Assembly: GCA_018066715.1 (NCBI GenBank)
Contig: JAGPWA010000007.1
Coordinates: 1-40,445 of the forward strand
DNA from: Porticoccus sp.
Lineage (GTDB): Bacteria > Pseudomonadota > Gammaproteobacteria > Pseudomonadales > Porticoccaceae
DNA length: 40,445 nt
Direction of reading: 5' to 3'
Shown: positions 8,826 to 17,923 of the stretch, piece after piece
How positions within the stretch are numbered: position 1 is the first letter of the stretch
Layout of the letters: each line of letters starts with the position of its first letter
The notes under the pieces: generated by a model
What the model saw: the letters and a program-made list of their open reading frames with translations, nothing else
What the model was told of the DNA's origin: nothing
Database searches by the model: none
Position numbers and translations under genes: made by a program

Positions 8826-9373
8826 ATACCCAAGCCACTAATATCCAGGCCCCTGATATCCAAGACGCTAGCATCCAAGACCCTTTGGCACAATTGCGTG
8901 ACATCCATCTGCCGGACCCTATTCTCTGGTGGCCTCCTGCTCCGGGTTGGTGGGTATTAGCCATATTGGTAGTGGCCGCAACCTATTACACCCTACGATG
9001 GTGGCTAAGGCGACGGGCCTACAATTGCTATCGCAGTGAAGCGCTCAGTAAACTCGATGAACTTTATTCGTCGTTACCTCATGACCGCCTCGCTCTGTGC
9101 CGGGAAATTCTAACGCTGTTACGCCGCACGGCAAAAACGGCCTATCCAGACCGCTCGCTTGAGTCAGAACTGACACCCAAACTGCTGTCCCAGCTTAATG
9201 AATACTGTCCTTCCCCTGTAGCCGACCCCGTGTTTAATCAACAGATGCAGGAACAATTGGGTAGCCTTCCCTATCAGGCCAACCCAGACATCCCTGAACC
9301 TTTGATGCAGCAGTTACATGAAGCCAGCAAACAATGGCTCAAAAAACACCGAAGGAAGCCTCTTTCATGCTGA
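8822..9373 (+). CDS. DUF4381 domain membrane protein
   Basis: 183 residues. The family signature LRDIHLPDPI-WWPPAPGWW covers residues 25-44, followed by one transmembrane helix (residues ~42-62) and an Arg-rich stop-transfer RRRAY. The rest is probably a soluble cytosolic helical domain. DUF4381 proteins occur almost only in MoxR/Bat operons and are presumed to be membrane adaptors; no activity is known to me. The first 20 residues hold a short imperfect repeat (NIQAPDIQDASIQDP) encoded by three copies of a TATCCAA/GCATCCAA-like unit. The start overlaps the DUF58 stop (ATGA) and the stop overlaps the next start by 7 nt. Confidence 0.86.
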   Translation: MNTQATNIQAPDIQDASIQDPLAQLRDIHLPDPILWWPPAPGWWVLAILVVAATYYTLRWWLRRRAYNCYRSEALSKLDELYSSLPHDRLALCREILTLLRRTAKTAYPDRSLESELTPKLLSQLNEYCPSPVADPVFNQQMQEQLGSLPYQANPDIPEPLMQQLHEASKQWLKKHRRKPLSC

Positions 9374-10380
9374 CCTTTGAATGGCCATGGATCATGCTGC
9401 TGCTCCCCTTGCCCCTTCTATATAGATTGTGGCGGAGTAAAGCGGAGACATCCGCTCCAGCACTAAAGTCACCCATCTTCTCAGACTTGGCAGCTCAATC
9501 AACAGGCTCAACACTGAGCAGTCACTGGCATTGGCTGGTATTAATGCTGTTGACCCTCGCCTGGGTAGCAGCACTACTCGCAGCGGCACGCCCTACATGG
9601 ATTGGAGACCCCGTTTCACTGCCCAGTAATGGAAGAGACCTGTTATTGGCCGTCGATATATCCGGCAGTATGAAGGAAACGGATATGACCATAGATGGTG
9701 ACTCTGTGGACCGACTAACCACCGTTAAGTATGTGGTCACCGACTTTGTAAAACGCCGTCAGGGTGACCGCCTCGGTCTTATTCTGTTTGGCACACGACC
9801 CTACTTACAAACACCGCTCACCTTTGACCGTCAGACGATGAACACTCTGCTTGGGGAGGCCCAAATAGGGTTCGCTGGGGAAAAAACAGCCATTGGTGAC
9901 GCCATTGGCTTAGCGGTCAAACGTTTAAAACAGCGCCCTGAAAATCACCGGATATTGATCCTGCTTACAGACGGAGCGAATTCTGCCGGTGAGGTTCAAC
10001 CCCTTGAAGCAGCTGACATTGCCGCCAGCGAAGGTATTGTCATTTATACCATCGGTATCGGTGCCGATGTCATGATTCAGCGTGGCTTCTTTAGAAACAA
10101 ACGTATCAACCCTTCACGGGATTTAGATGAGCCAACACTCACCTCGATTGCCGAAAAAACGGGAGGGCTATATTTTCGAGCGAGAAACCCGGAAGAACTG
10201 GAAGCGATTTATCAGCAGCTGGATCAGCTAGAACCTGTAGATCAAGAAGCAGAGACCGTACGCCCCACCAGAGCGTTATTCTATTGGCCCTTGGGTCTGG
10301 CCATGCTTTGTAGCTTGTTGCTCGTAGCTATTTCAGCACCTGTATCAGTACCGATGGCAAATCGTGGGGGCCAACACTAA
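9367..10380 (+). CDS. BatA-like VWA domain membrane protein
   Basis: 337 residues. Two N-terminal hydrophobic segments (residues ~7-22 and ~55-74), then a VWA domain with an intact metal-site motif D97-I-S-G-S101 and the downstream TDGANS motif. A C-terminal membrane helix lies near residues 302-325. The layout matches BatA of the Bacteroides aerotolerance type operon. The start at 9367 is preferred over 9334: GAAGGAAG lies about 8 nt before it, and the protein then begins directly at the family's MLTFEWPW region. It overlaps the previous stop by 7 nt and its own stop overlaps the next start (TAATG). The VWA domain is expected to face the periplasm and bind a partner in a metal-dependent way. 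Confidence 0.88.
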   Translation: MLTFEWPWIMLLLPLPLLYRLWRSKAETSAPALKSPIFSDLAAQSTGSTLSSHWHWLVLMLLTLAWVAALLAAARPTWIGDPVSLPSNGRDLLLAVDISGSMKETDMTIDGDSVDRLTTVKYVVTDFVKRRQGDRLGLILFGTRPYLQTPLTFDRQTMNTLLGEAQIGFAGEKTAIGDAIGLAVKRLKQRPENHRILILLTDGANSAGEVQPLEAADIAASEGIVIYTIGIGADVMIQRGFFRNKRINPSRDLDEPTLTSIAEKTGGLYFRARNPEELEAIYQQLDQLEPVDQEAETVRPTRALFYWPLGLAMLCSLLLVAISAPVSVPMANRGGQH

Positions 10381-12326
10381 TGGATTGGCTGGCGACATTG
10401 TCTGAATTTCACTTCCTACGCCCCCTCTGGCTTCTTGCCCTATTACCGGCTTTCGTTGCCAGCGGTTGGCTTTATTATCACCAAAAACATAGTGGCAGCT
10501 GGGAGCATGTGATTTCAGCTGATCTCCTTCCCTTACTGCTGGATCATATCCCAGTAAAACAACGAAGAGCCCTGCCATTATTGGCTCTAATCGGCTGGCT
10601 ACTTGGTTCTCTGGCCATGGCCGGCCCCACTTGGGAACAAACACCATTACCGGTTCACAAACAGGAAAGTGCGCTCGTTGTCCTGTTCGACCTATCTCCC
10701 TCAATGTTGGTTCAAGATATTAAACCCAACAGACTGACACGGGCTCGGTTGAAGTTGATTGATCTACTTCAACAGCGCCAGGAAGGCACAACTGCACTGG
10801 TCGCTTATGCAGGTGAAGCTTTTATAGTCAGCCCACTGACTGATGACGCCGATACTCTGGTAGCACTGGTTCCAGCATTAGACCCCAACATCATGCCCAG
10901 TCGAGGCAGTAATGTAGAGGCAGCGGTTGAACAGTCTATTGAACTGATGTTTAACGCAGGGGTAACTCAAGGGGATTTGTTACTGATTACTGACGGTGTT
11001 CCTCTTTCCGCTCGCGACACACTCAGTGAAACCATACGTAATATGGGCGACTTCCGGCTGTCTATTTTAGGTGTCGGCACCAAGGATGGCGCGCCAATTC
11101 CACTAGGTAGTCAAGGTTTTGCCAAGAACAGTAACGGCAGTATTGTCATTCCACGCCTGGATACTGCCAGCCTTAAAGAACTGACTCATCGTCACGGTGG
11201 CCGCTATAACAATCTCACTGCTGATGACACGGATATCAAACGCCTCTCCGAGGGCTTTAGTGTCGAACCGGGCGCACCAGGAAAACAACTGGAACGCACC
11301 TTTGATACCTGGAAAGATCAAGGTTACTGGGCTGTATTGCCCTTATTGTTCATCCTATTACTCGCCTTTCGACGTGGCCTGTTAGCCTGTTTACTGATCA
11401 CCCCACTCCTCTACACACCACAGACCTCTTATGCCTTTGGTTGGGAGGATCTCTGGTCTACCCCTAATCAACAAGCGGCTAATGCCTTATCAAAAGGTGA
11501 TGCAGAAACCGCTCAGGAACGTTTTAACGACCCTCAATGGAAGGCCTCAGCCGCCTATCGCAATAATGACTTTGAAACAGCGGAGCAGCTCTATAACGAC
11601 CTCTCTGTAGACGGGCATTACAACCGGGGAAATGCACTGGCGAAAGCTGGAAAGCTTGAAGAGGCCATTGAAAGTTATAACCAAGCACTATCGGTCTCAC
11701 CGGAGAGTGAGGATGCCAAGCTCGATGATACAAAGTTCAATAAAACCCTAGTGGAGCAATTGCTTCAGCAGCAACAAGACTCCCAGAAAAATTCGGATCA
11801 AAACTCTGAAAAAAGTGACTCGTCTCAGGATCAACAAGATCAGCAAAACGACAGTCAAAAAAGTGATGATCAACAACAAAGTGACTCACAAAATAATGAG
11901 CAGCAGGAGCAATCTTCAGACTCTGATAACAATCCATCAGAGGACGATCAACCAGATGGAAAACAGTCAGAAGACGATCCAGAAAACAGTCAAGACAGCG
12001 ATCAAAAAAGTGACGAGCAACAATCCAGTGCTGAGGAGCCACAAAATCAGGATGAGCAATCAACTGACGATCAGTCCGAACAAGCGGAAGAAGCCCAACA
12101 AACAGGTGAGGAAGAACAACCAGATGACCAAGGAAAACCAACAAATGCAGAATCACAACAGCTGACTGATGAAGAAAAGCAGGCCATGGAACAATGGCTA
12201 CGGCGTATTCCTGATGATCCTGGGGGCTTGTTGCGTGAAAAATTTCGCTACGAATCCAAAAAACGTCAATATGAACAGCGTCGAGGCATCAACAAAGCCC
12301 CAGACCACGATGAAGAACGATGGTAA
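10380..12326 (+). CDS. Fused BatB/BatC-like protein: VWA domain, TPR and long Gln/Ser/Asp tail
   Basis: 648 residues. Two N-terminal membrane segments (~15-33, ~65-82), then a VWA domain with metal-site motif D104-L-S-P-S108 and the T-D-G motif of LLITDGVPL. A hydrophobic stretch follows (~316-348), then a TPR-like region (NRGNALAKAGKLEEAIESYNQAL, ~415-437). Residues ~455-597 are a low-complexity tail very rich in Gln, Ser, Asp and Glu, ending in an ordered basic segment (QWLRRIPDDPGGLLREKF...). In many genomes the VWA part (BatB) and TPR part (BatC) are separate genes; here they are one frame. The tail is probably disordered and may act as a flexible periplasmic tether (inference). Confidence 0.88.
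   Translation: MDWLATLSEFHFLRPLWLLALLPAFVASGWLYYHQKHSGSWEHVISADLLPLLLDHIPVKQRRALPLLALIGWLLGSLAMAGPTWEQTPLPVHKQESALVVLFDLSPSMLVQDIKPNRLTRARLKLIDLLQQRQEGTTALVAYAGEAFIVSPLTDDADTLVALVPALDPNIMPSRGSNVEAAVEQSIELMFNAGVTQGDLLLITDGVPLSARDTLSETIRNMGDFRLSILGVGTKDGAPIPLGSQGFAKNSNGSIVIPRLDTASLKELTHRHGGRYNNLTADDTDIKRLSEGFSVEPGAPGKQLERTFDTWKDQGYWAVLPLLFILLLAFRRGLLACLLITPLLYTPQTSYAFGWEDLWSTPNQQAANALSKGDAETAQERFNDPQWKASAAYRNNDFETAEQLYNDLSVDGHYNRGNALAKAGKLEEAIESYNQALSVSPESEDAKLDDTKFNKTLVEQLLQQQQDSQKNSDQNSEKSDSSQDQQDQQNDSQKSDDQQQSDSQNNEQQEQSSDSDNNPSEDDQPDGKQSEDDPENSQDSDQKSDEQQSSAEEPQNQDEQSTDDQSEQAEEAQQTGEEEQPDDQGKPTNAESQQLTDEEKQAMEQWLRRIPDDPGGLLREKFRYESKKRQYEQRRGINKAPDHDEERW
11757..12170 (+). repeat. Low-complexity coding tract (Gln/Ser/Asp/Glu)
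   Basis: About 410 nt dominated by CAA/CAG, GAT/GAC, AGT and GAA codons, with recurring CAAAAAAGTGA and CAGTCAAGA-like words. It encodes the acidic polar tail of the BatB/BatC fusion. The same strand has an open second frame and the opposite strand a His/Leu-rich frame; both are by-products of the codon bias. Length variation between strains would be expected. Confidence 0.7.
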
Positions 12327-12333
12327 GTAACCC

Positions 12334-14034
12334 ATGATACCCACCTACTACTCCACAGTACGTACTCTCCTGGCAGTCCTTTTTTGTCTGACCAGTACAG
12401 TGACTCTGGCTGACACCTTAACGGCCTCTGTAGATCGCAATCAATTGAGTAAAGGGGAGACACTCGAACTCCTCGTCCAGTTTGATCGACAAACTACAAG
12501 CGACCCGGACTTCGCGCCACTAAACGATGACTTTGAGGTGTTGTCCCGACAGCAAAAGAATAAATTTTCCCTCATGAATGGGACCTCTACCTCCTATACC
12601 GAATGGCGCTTGCAGCTGTTACCCAAAAAAACCGGAAAACTACAAATCCCCTCATTGAGCTTCAAAGGTGTGGTCAGTACACCTATCACACTTCAGGTTC
12701 AGGATCGCCGCCAGACCAGTACCACTACCAGTAATCAACCGGTATTTGTTGAAACAGACGTGGACAAATCATCCGCCTATGTTCAGGAGCAGTTACTCAT
12801 CACCTTTCGTATCAATGCATCGACCAATCTTCAAAGTATTTCCAGTGAAGAGCTAATGATTAAAGATGCGTCTGTGATGAAAGTGTCTGAAAATCAATAT
12901 CAGAAACAGATCAACGGTATCAATCATTTGGTGATAGAACTCCAATATGCAATATTTCCGGAATCAAGTGGAAACCTAACTATTCCGGCAATCCGATTCA
13001 ACACGGTGATTCCCGACCGTCGGGACCCTTACTCAAACTCATTTTTCTCCCGTGGGGGTAAGCGTGTTTTCCTTTATTCAGAGGAGAAAAAAATCACCAT
13101 TAAGCCTCGCCCAACCAGTTACGGCTCCACAGAGTGGCTACCTACCACAGCGGTGAGCCTAAGCGAACGGTGGAGCCGCCCACTGGACAAGTTAGTTGCC
13201 GGTGAGCCGATTACTCGCACTATTTATCTCAGTGCTCAAGGACTAACCTCAGCGCAGCTTCCTCCACTTGATATTAATGCTGGCGATGGCTTTAAAGTTT
13301 ATCCAGACCAACCGCAGCTGAATGATGATGTTAGCAGTAACGGCGTCATGGGGACCCGAGAGGAATCCATTGCCATTGTTCCTTCTCGGGGAGGCACTAT
13401 CACCTTGCCAGCGATCACCGTGAAATGGTGGGACACGGCCAGCAATCAAATACGTGAAACCGTTTTGGACGGTCAGACGCTCACAATTAAACCGGCAGAA
13501 AACGCAATTTCCGCACCAGTATCAGCGGCAGAAATACCCAGCACGGCTGAAACACCATTAACGGAAAAACAACAACCTAGCCTGATTTTTTGGCTGCTCA
13601 TCATTGGCAATGCTCTCTTACTGGGAACGACCATCATTTTTCTGGTCCTTTGGAGAGGCGCTCGAAACAAAACGTTCAATGAACCGAAGCCCTCTGAGGA
13701 GTCACCTGAACGAAAGGAGGCGGCGCTATTTAAGCAGCTTCAACAACAGGCAAGGAATAAAGACCTACGAGCTTTCCGTCAAAGCTTATTAGTCTGGGCC
13801 AGCGTTCGATGGCAACACCCACTTGTCACCCTTGACGATGTTGCTGTCATCACTAAGAACCCAATATTAACCACTGAATTACAGGCACTTGACCAGTCCC
13901 TGTATAGCCCTGACGCATCAACAACAATCGATCTAGGCTCATTAGTGGCTCACCTTAAAGACCTGCGTAAACAGCCCATGGGAGAGAAAGTACCCAAGGG
14001 AAACCACTTACAACCTCTATATGCAGAGAGTTAG
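12334..14034 (+). CDS. batD: BatD-like oxygen-tolerance protein
   Basis: 566 residues. An N-terminal signal peptide (hydrophobic LLAVLFCLTSTVTLA, residues ~12-26) precedes a long beta-rich periplasmic region starting DTLTASVDRNQLSKGETLEL, the BatD family opening. A single membrane helix (IFWLLIIGNALLLGTTIIFLVLW, ~410-432) is followed by a cytosolic tail of about 130 residues. It starts 7 nt after the BatB/BatC stop and is the last gene of the MoxR operon. BatD is thought to form an envelope complex with the BatA/B/C proteins; the biochemical role is unknown. The original aerotolerance link comes from Bacteroides and may not hold here. Confidence 0.88.
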   Translation: MIPTYYSTVRTLLAVLFCLTSTVTLADTLTASVDRNQLSKGETLELLVQFDRQTTSDPDFAPLNDDFEVLSRQQKNKFSLMNGTSTSYTEWRLQLLPKKTGKLQIPSLSFKGVVSTPITLQVQDRRQTSTTTSNQPVFVETDVDKSSAYVQEQLLITFRINASTNLQSISSEELMIKDASVMKVSENQYQKQINGINHLVIELQYAIFPESSGNLTIPAIRFNTVIPDRRDPYSNSFFSRGGKRVFLYSEEKKITIKPRPTSYGSTEWLPTTAVSLSERWSRPLDKLVAGEPITRTIYLSAQGLTSAQLPPLDINAGDGFKVYPDQPQLNDDVSSNGVMGTREESIAIVPSRGGTITLPAITVKWWDTASNQIRETVLDGQTLTIKPAENAISAPVSAAEIPSTAETPLTEKQQPSLIFWLLIIGNALLLGTTIIFLVLWRGARNKTFNEPKPSEESPERKEAALFKQLQQQARNKDLRAFRQSLLVWASVRWQHPLVTLDDVAVITKNPILTTELQALDQSLYSPDASTTIDLGSLVAHLKDLRKQPMGEKVPKGNHLQPLYAES

Positions 14035-14100
14035 TAGCGCCTCGTTCATTTTTACGAAACGGCAAAGCTCGCCTGTCATTAGTGCATCCCGTAGAATAGT

Positions 14101-14125
14101 AGCTGCCTTCTCTGCGAAGGCGGCT
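14101..14125 (+). repeat. 10-bp hairpin between batD and the ParA gene
   Basis: AGCTGCCTTC (14101-14110) and GAAGGCGGCT (14116-14125) pair over 10 positions (one T-G wobble) with a 5-nt loop. No U-tract follows, so it is not a classical terminator; it may attenuate or process the Bat transcript before parA. Confidence 0.4.
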
Positions 14126-14165
14126 ATGCCCCAAATTCGCCATCTGTCATTCAAGGACACAAGTT

Positions 14166-14987
14166 ATGCGTCGAGTGGTTTTCAATCAAAAAGGTGGTGT
14201 GGGTAAATCCAGCATCACCTGTAACCTTGCCGCTATCAGCGCCAAAAATGGCCACAAAACACTAGTTATTGACCTTGACCCTCAGGGAAATTCTACCCAC
14301 TACCTATTGGGAGAGAATGCCAATCCCACACATACCATTGCCGACTACTTCTCTCAGACATTGTCCTTTAACCTGACCCCAAAAAAACCTCAGGAATTTA
14401 TCACTGCAACGCCGTATGAAAACCTCTCGGTCATTGCCTCTGATCCAGAATTGGACACTATTGAGCAAAAGCTCGAATCACGCCACAAGGTCTACAAACT
14501 GCGTGATTTGCTCAATAAACTAGATGATGACTTCGATCATGTCTTTATTGATACCGCGCCAGCACTAAACTTTTACACCATGTCAGCACTGATTGGTGCT
14601 GACCGGGTCCTAATACCCTTTGATTGTGATGCTTTCTCACGTCAAGCGTTGTACAACATTCTAAGTGTCATTGAAGAGATGCGTGAAGACCACAATGAAA
14701 ACCTCGTCATAGAGGGCATTATTGCCAACCAATTTCAGCCTCGAGCCAACCTACCTCGACGTATCCTCGAAGAGTTGAAAGCAGAGAAACAACCCGTTCT
14801 ACCGGTGTACCTCAATTCATCTATTAAAATGCGAGAGTCACACCAAGTCTGCAAACCCCTCATTCATTTTGCCCCCAGTCACCCGTTAACCACCAAATTT
14901 GTTGAGCTGTTTGAACATATCTCCGACAGTAAAACTCGCAGCAAGAAAGCTGCACCTAAGCCAACGAAGACTACTAAGGCTGTATAG
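14166..14987 (+). CDS. Orphan ParA-family ATPase
   Basis: 273 residues. Deviant Walker A K9-G-G-V-G-K14-S at the N-terminus (VVFNQKGGVGKSS), Walker A' DLDPQGNS, and switch/Walker B DHVFIDTAPAL. These define the ParA/MinD/Soj class of dimerising ATPases that position DNA or protein cargo. The last 20 residues are Lys/Thr/Pro-rich, perhaps for non-specific DNA binding. An AAGGA lies 8 nt before the ATG. There is no parB-like gene or obvious parS site next to it, so it is probably not the chromosomal ParAB segregation pair. It follows the MoxR/Bat operon on the same strand after 131 bp. A possible role in positioning an envelope complex is conjecture. Confidence 0.9.
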   Translation: MRRVVFNQKGGVGKSSITCNLAAISAKNGHKTLVIDLDPQGNSTHYLLGENANPTHTIADYFSQTLSFNLTPKKPQEFITATPYENLSVIASDPELDTIEQKLESRHKVYKLRDLLNKLDDDFDHVFIDTAPALNFYTMSALIGADRVLIPFDCDAFSRQALYNILSVIEEMREDHNENLVIEGIIANQFQPRANLPRRILEELKAEKQPVLPVYLNSSIKMRESHQVCKPLIHFAPSHPLTTKFVELFEHISDSKTRSKKAAPKPTKTTKAV

Positions 14988-15033
14988 CTTTAAATGTCTT
15001 CATTCAGCTAAAGATGAATCAATAATTTCAGAC

Positions 15034-15061
15034 GAAAAAAAGGAGAGCCAATGGCTCTCCT
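15034..15061 (-). terminator. Rho-independent terminator of the pepN operon
   Basis: A perfect 9-bp stem, AGGAGAGCC (15041-15049) with GGCTCTCCT (15053-15061) and a 3-nt loop. On the minus strand it is followed by a run of seven to eight U. It lies about 150 bp beyond the pepN stop. There is no T-run on the + strand, so it does not look efficient for parA. Confidence 0.85.
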
Positions 15062-15211
15062 GAAATGTAAAAACCCTAGAGATAGAGAAGGGTAAATGTC
15101 ACTCTTTTCATCAATACACTTCCTTCAAGATCATGTACTGACGGCGCCATTGTTAACCTTTCCACTCACTATCACCTTGATAGCAATCAAGTAAATTCTA
15201 TCGCCCTCTGC

Positions 15212-17923
15212 CTAAAGGCTTTTTGAGGCGATCTCATAGGTATCTCTAGACAACGCTGGAGTTGCCAATACATTGGCCAACTGTTGACGCATTGCTTCCT
15301 GGCGCTCACCACCGTAGCGGCGCCACTTTGTGAGTGGAGTGAGCAACCTGGCCGCTATTTGAGGATTAAGCTTATCCAGTGTGATCACGTTATCCGCAAG
15401 GAACTGATAACCAGAGCCATCTTCACGATGAAAGTTAACCGGATTACTATTACAGAACACACCAATGACCGAACGCACCTTATTGGGGTTATGCAAATCA
15501 AAGGCAGAGTGAGCCATCAATTGCTTCACTCTATCCAGGCCTTCCGGCAAGGAGCACGCAGACTGCACCTGGAACCATTGGTTGAGAACTAATGGCTCAT
15601 GATGCCAATCCTGATAGAACTGCTCTAATGCGTTCCCTGCAAGCTCAACAGCCTCATGACGAGGGTCATTAACTAATGTCGCCAATGCTGATAGGCGATC
15701 TGTCATATTATCTGCTTGTGAAACCTGAGCATTAACCCATGCCAAAGAATCATCAGTGCCGGCATGAGCCAGATAACGAAGGGCCAGGTTTTTCAAACTC
15801 CGTCGGGCAACCTCATCTGCATTATGAATATAATTACCCTGTGGCTGATTCTTCTGGTAAGTCGATATCCACTGACCGGCCAACACCACACCAAGCTCAC
15901 GACACATAAATTGCCGCACATGGTGAATGGCCTCAACATCAATAACATCAGACAGTTCTGCCAGCAGTGGCTCTGAGGGCAAGGTCAGCACCAATGCTTG
16001 CATAGCCTGGTCGGCCGAAGGCTCTTCCAGTACTTTCGTAAATGCCTCAATAAGGCATTGATCAAGCACCAATGCCTTACCTTCTTGGTAATCGGCCATC
16101 AGCGCCTGCATAACCTGTATCGCCAGCTGCTGACCTGCGTTCCAACGATTGAAGCCATCACTATCGTGTGACATCAAAAAACCAAGTTCATCGAGGGTAT
16201 AGGCATAGTCCAATCTGACTGGGGCAGAAAAACCTCTCAGTAATGAGGGGACGGGGCGCTGATCGATTCCTTCAAATGTCACAGTCTGTGTTTGCTCGGT
16301 AACTTCTACCACTTGGCTGGTTTCGCCAGACGCTGACAATGCTAGATCACCTTGCGCCGTGACCAATCCCAGTTTTACCGGAATATGAAAGGGCTGAGAA
16401 TTTTTACTCGCAGAATCCGCTCGCTGCTTCTGCTCAAAGTGAAGACTGTACCGCTGTTGCCCTGCATCGTACTCACTACGAACCGTTAATAGTGGCGTTC
16501 CAGACTGACGATACCAGCTCATAAATTGGGTGAAATCGCGGCCACTAACATCAGCCATTGCTGCGACGAAATCTTCAATCGTTACTGCCTGACCATCGTG
16601 CCGTTCAAAGTAGAGGTCAGAACCCTGGCGAAATAATTCTGGCCCGAGCAGTGTTTGGATCATCCGTACTACTTCTGCGCCCTTCTCATAAATGGTCACC
16701 GTATAAAAATTGGATATTTCCATATAGGAGGCGGGTTGAACCGGATGGGCTGTAGGCCCGGCATCCTCAGCAAATTGTACTGTTCTGAGCAGATTGACGT
16801 CCTCTACCCGCTTAACGGTTCGCGACCCCATATCAGCAGAAAACTCGGCATCACGAAAAACGGTAAAGCCCTCTTTAAGGCTCAGCTGAAACCAGTCTCG
16901 GCAAGTGACCCGGTTACCTGACCAATTATGAAAATACTCATGGGCAACCACAGCCTCCACCCGCTGAAAGCCAGCATCGGTAGTAGTTTCAGGATGAGCT
17001 AACACACAAGAAGTATTAAAAATATTGAGGCCCTTATTCTCCATAGCCCCCATATTGAAATCGTCCACTGCCACAATCATATAAAGATCTAGATCATATT
17101 CACGACCGTAGACATTCTCATCCCACGTCATGGCATGCTTTAGGGATTGAATGGCATGATCACATTTCTCAAGATCTTTAGGCTCCACATACAGGCGAAG
17201 ATCGACATTCCTACCACTACAGGTAGTAAAACTATCCTCAACAACCGCTAAATCACCCGCCACTAGGGCAAATAAGTAGGCGGGTTTTTTGAAGGGGTCG
17301 TGCCAAGTAGCCCAGTGACGATTACCCTCTAAATCACCAGCCTCTGACTCATCAGTCTCAAGCTCGCCAGCCTCCACCAAATTGCCATTGGAGAGTAATA
17401 CGGGCGAGCTGGATTTATCCGCAATAATTGTCGTGGTGAACACCGACATCACATCCGGACGATCCAAGTAATAGGTGATTCTACGAAAGCCCTCAGCCTC
17501 ACATTGGGTGCAATACATGGTGCGAGACTTGTACAAGCCCTCCAGTGACGTATTGTCCCGTGGGCGAATAACCACTTCAGAGACTAGCTCAAACTGGTCT
17601 GGCACCCGATGGATCAACAGGCTCTCAGAGGTCACGCTGTATTCATCAACAGAAAGAGCACGACCATCGATAGCAATTGATTTGAGTATAAGCTGCTGCC
17701 CGTGGAGTTCCAGAGACTTGCCCTGAGAACTACTTTGATCGCCGCTGTCAGAGTTACAACTAGAATTACAATCAGGGTTACGGCGCATACTCAGTGTGGC
17801 ATGAACACTGGCATCATTTTCTCTGATATCTACACGGAGAACCGTTTTGTCGATTAGAAACCTGGGGGCTTGGTAATCCTTTAAATCTATTGTGCCCGGT
17901 TGGGCGTCTTTCATGGCCATCAT
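15212..17923 (-). CDS. pepN: Aminopeptidase N (M1 family zinc metallopeptidase)
   Basis: 903 residues. The exopeptidase motif GAMEN (~residues 291-295) and the zinc site HEYFH (~329-333) followed 18 residues later by the third ligand Glu (SLKEGFT) identify an M1 aminopeptidase of the PepN subfamily, with the usual C-terminal helical domain. It removes N-terminal residues from cytosolic peptides. Compared with E. coli PepN the motifs sit about 30 residues later, because of two Ser/Asp/Glu-rich stretches: one near residues 47-68 with several Cys and Ser, one near 190-207. These look like surface-loop insertions. The ATG at 17923 overlaps the stop of the DUF2797 gene (TAATG), so translation is probably coupled. 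A terminator lies downstream. Confidence 0.96.
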   Translation of the reverse strand: MMAMKDAQPGTIDLKDYQAPRFLIDKTVLRVDIRENDASVHATLSMRRNPDCNSSCNSDSGDQSSSQGKSLELHGQQLILKSIAIDGRALSVDEYSVTSESLLIHRVPDQFELVSEVVIRPRDNTSLEGLYKSRTMYCTQCEAEGFRRITYYLDRPDVMSVFTTTIIADKSSSPVLLSNGNLVEAGELETDESEAGDLEGNRHWATWHDPFKKPAYLFALVAGDLAVVEDSFTTCSGRNVDLRLYVEPKDLEKCDHAIQSLKHAMTWDENVYGREYDLDLYMIVAVDDFNMGAMENKGLNIFNTSCVLAHPETTTDAGFQRVEAVVAHEYFHNWSGNRVTCRDWFQLSLKEGFTVFRDAEFSADMGSRTVKRVEDVNLLRTVQFAEDAGPTAHPVQPASYMEISNFYTVTIYEKGAEVVRMIQTLLGPELFRQGSDLYFERHDGQAVTIEDFVAAMADVSGRDFTQFMSWYRQSGTPLLTVRSEYDAGQQRYSLHFEQKQRADSASKNSQPFHIPVKLGLVTAQGDLALSASGETSQVVEVTEQTQTVTFEGIDQRPVPSLLRGFSAPVRLDYAYTLDELGFLMSHDSDGFNRWNAGQQLAIQVMQALMADYQEGKALVLDQCLIEAFTKVLEEPSADQAMQALVLTLPSEPLLAELSDVIDVEAIHHVRQFMCRELGVVLAGQWISTYQKNQPQGNYIHNADEVARRSLKNLALRYLAHAGTDDSLAWVNAQVSQADNMTDRLSALATLVNDPRHEAVELAGNALEQFYQDWHHEPLVLNQWFQVQSACSLPEGLDRVKQLMAHSAFDLHNPNKVRSVIGVFCNSNPVNFHREDGSGYQFLADNVITLDKLNPQIAARLLTPLTKWRRYGGERQEAMRQQLANVLATPALSRDTYEIASKSL

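Noticed and set aside
11737-12165. Open frames on both strands overlapping the Gln/Ser-rich tail of the BatB/BatC fusion
   Set aside because: They arise from the biased codon use of the repetitive tract; the proteins have no start signals or family features.
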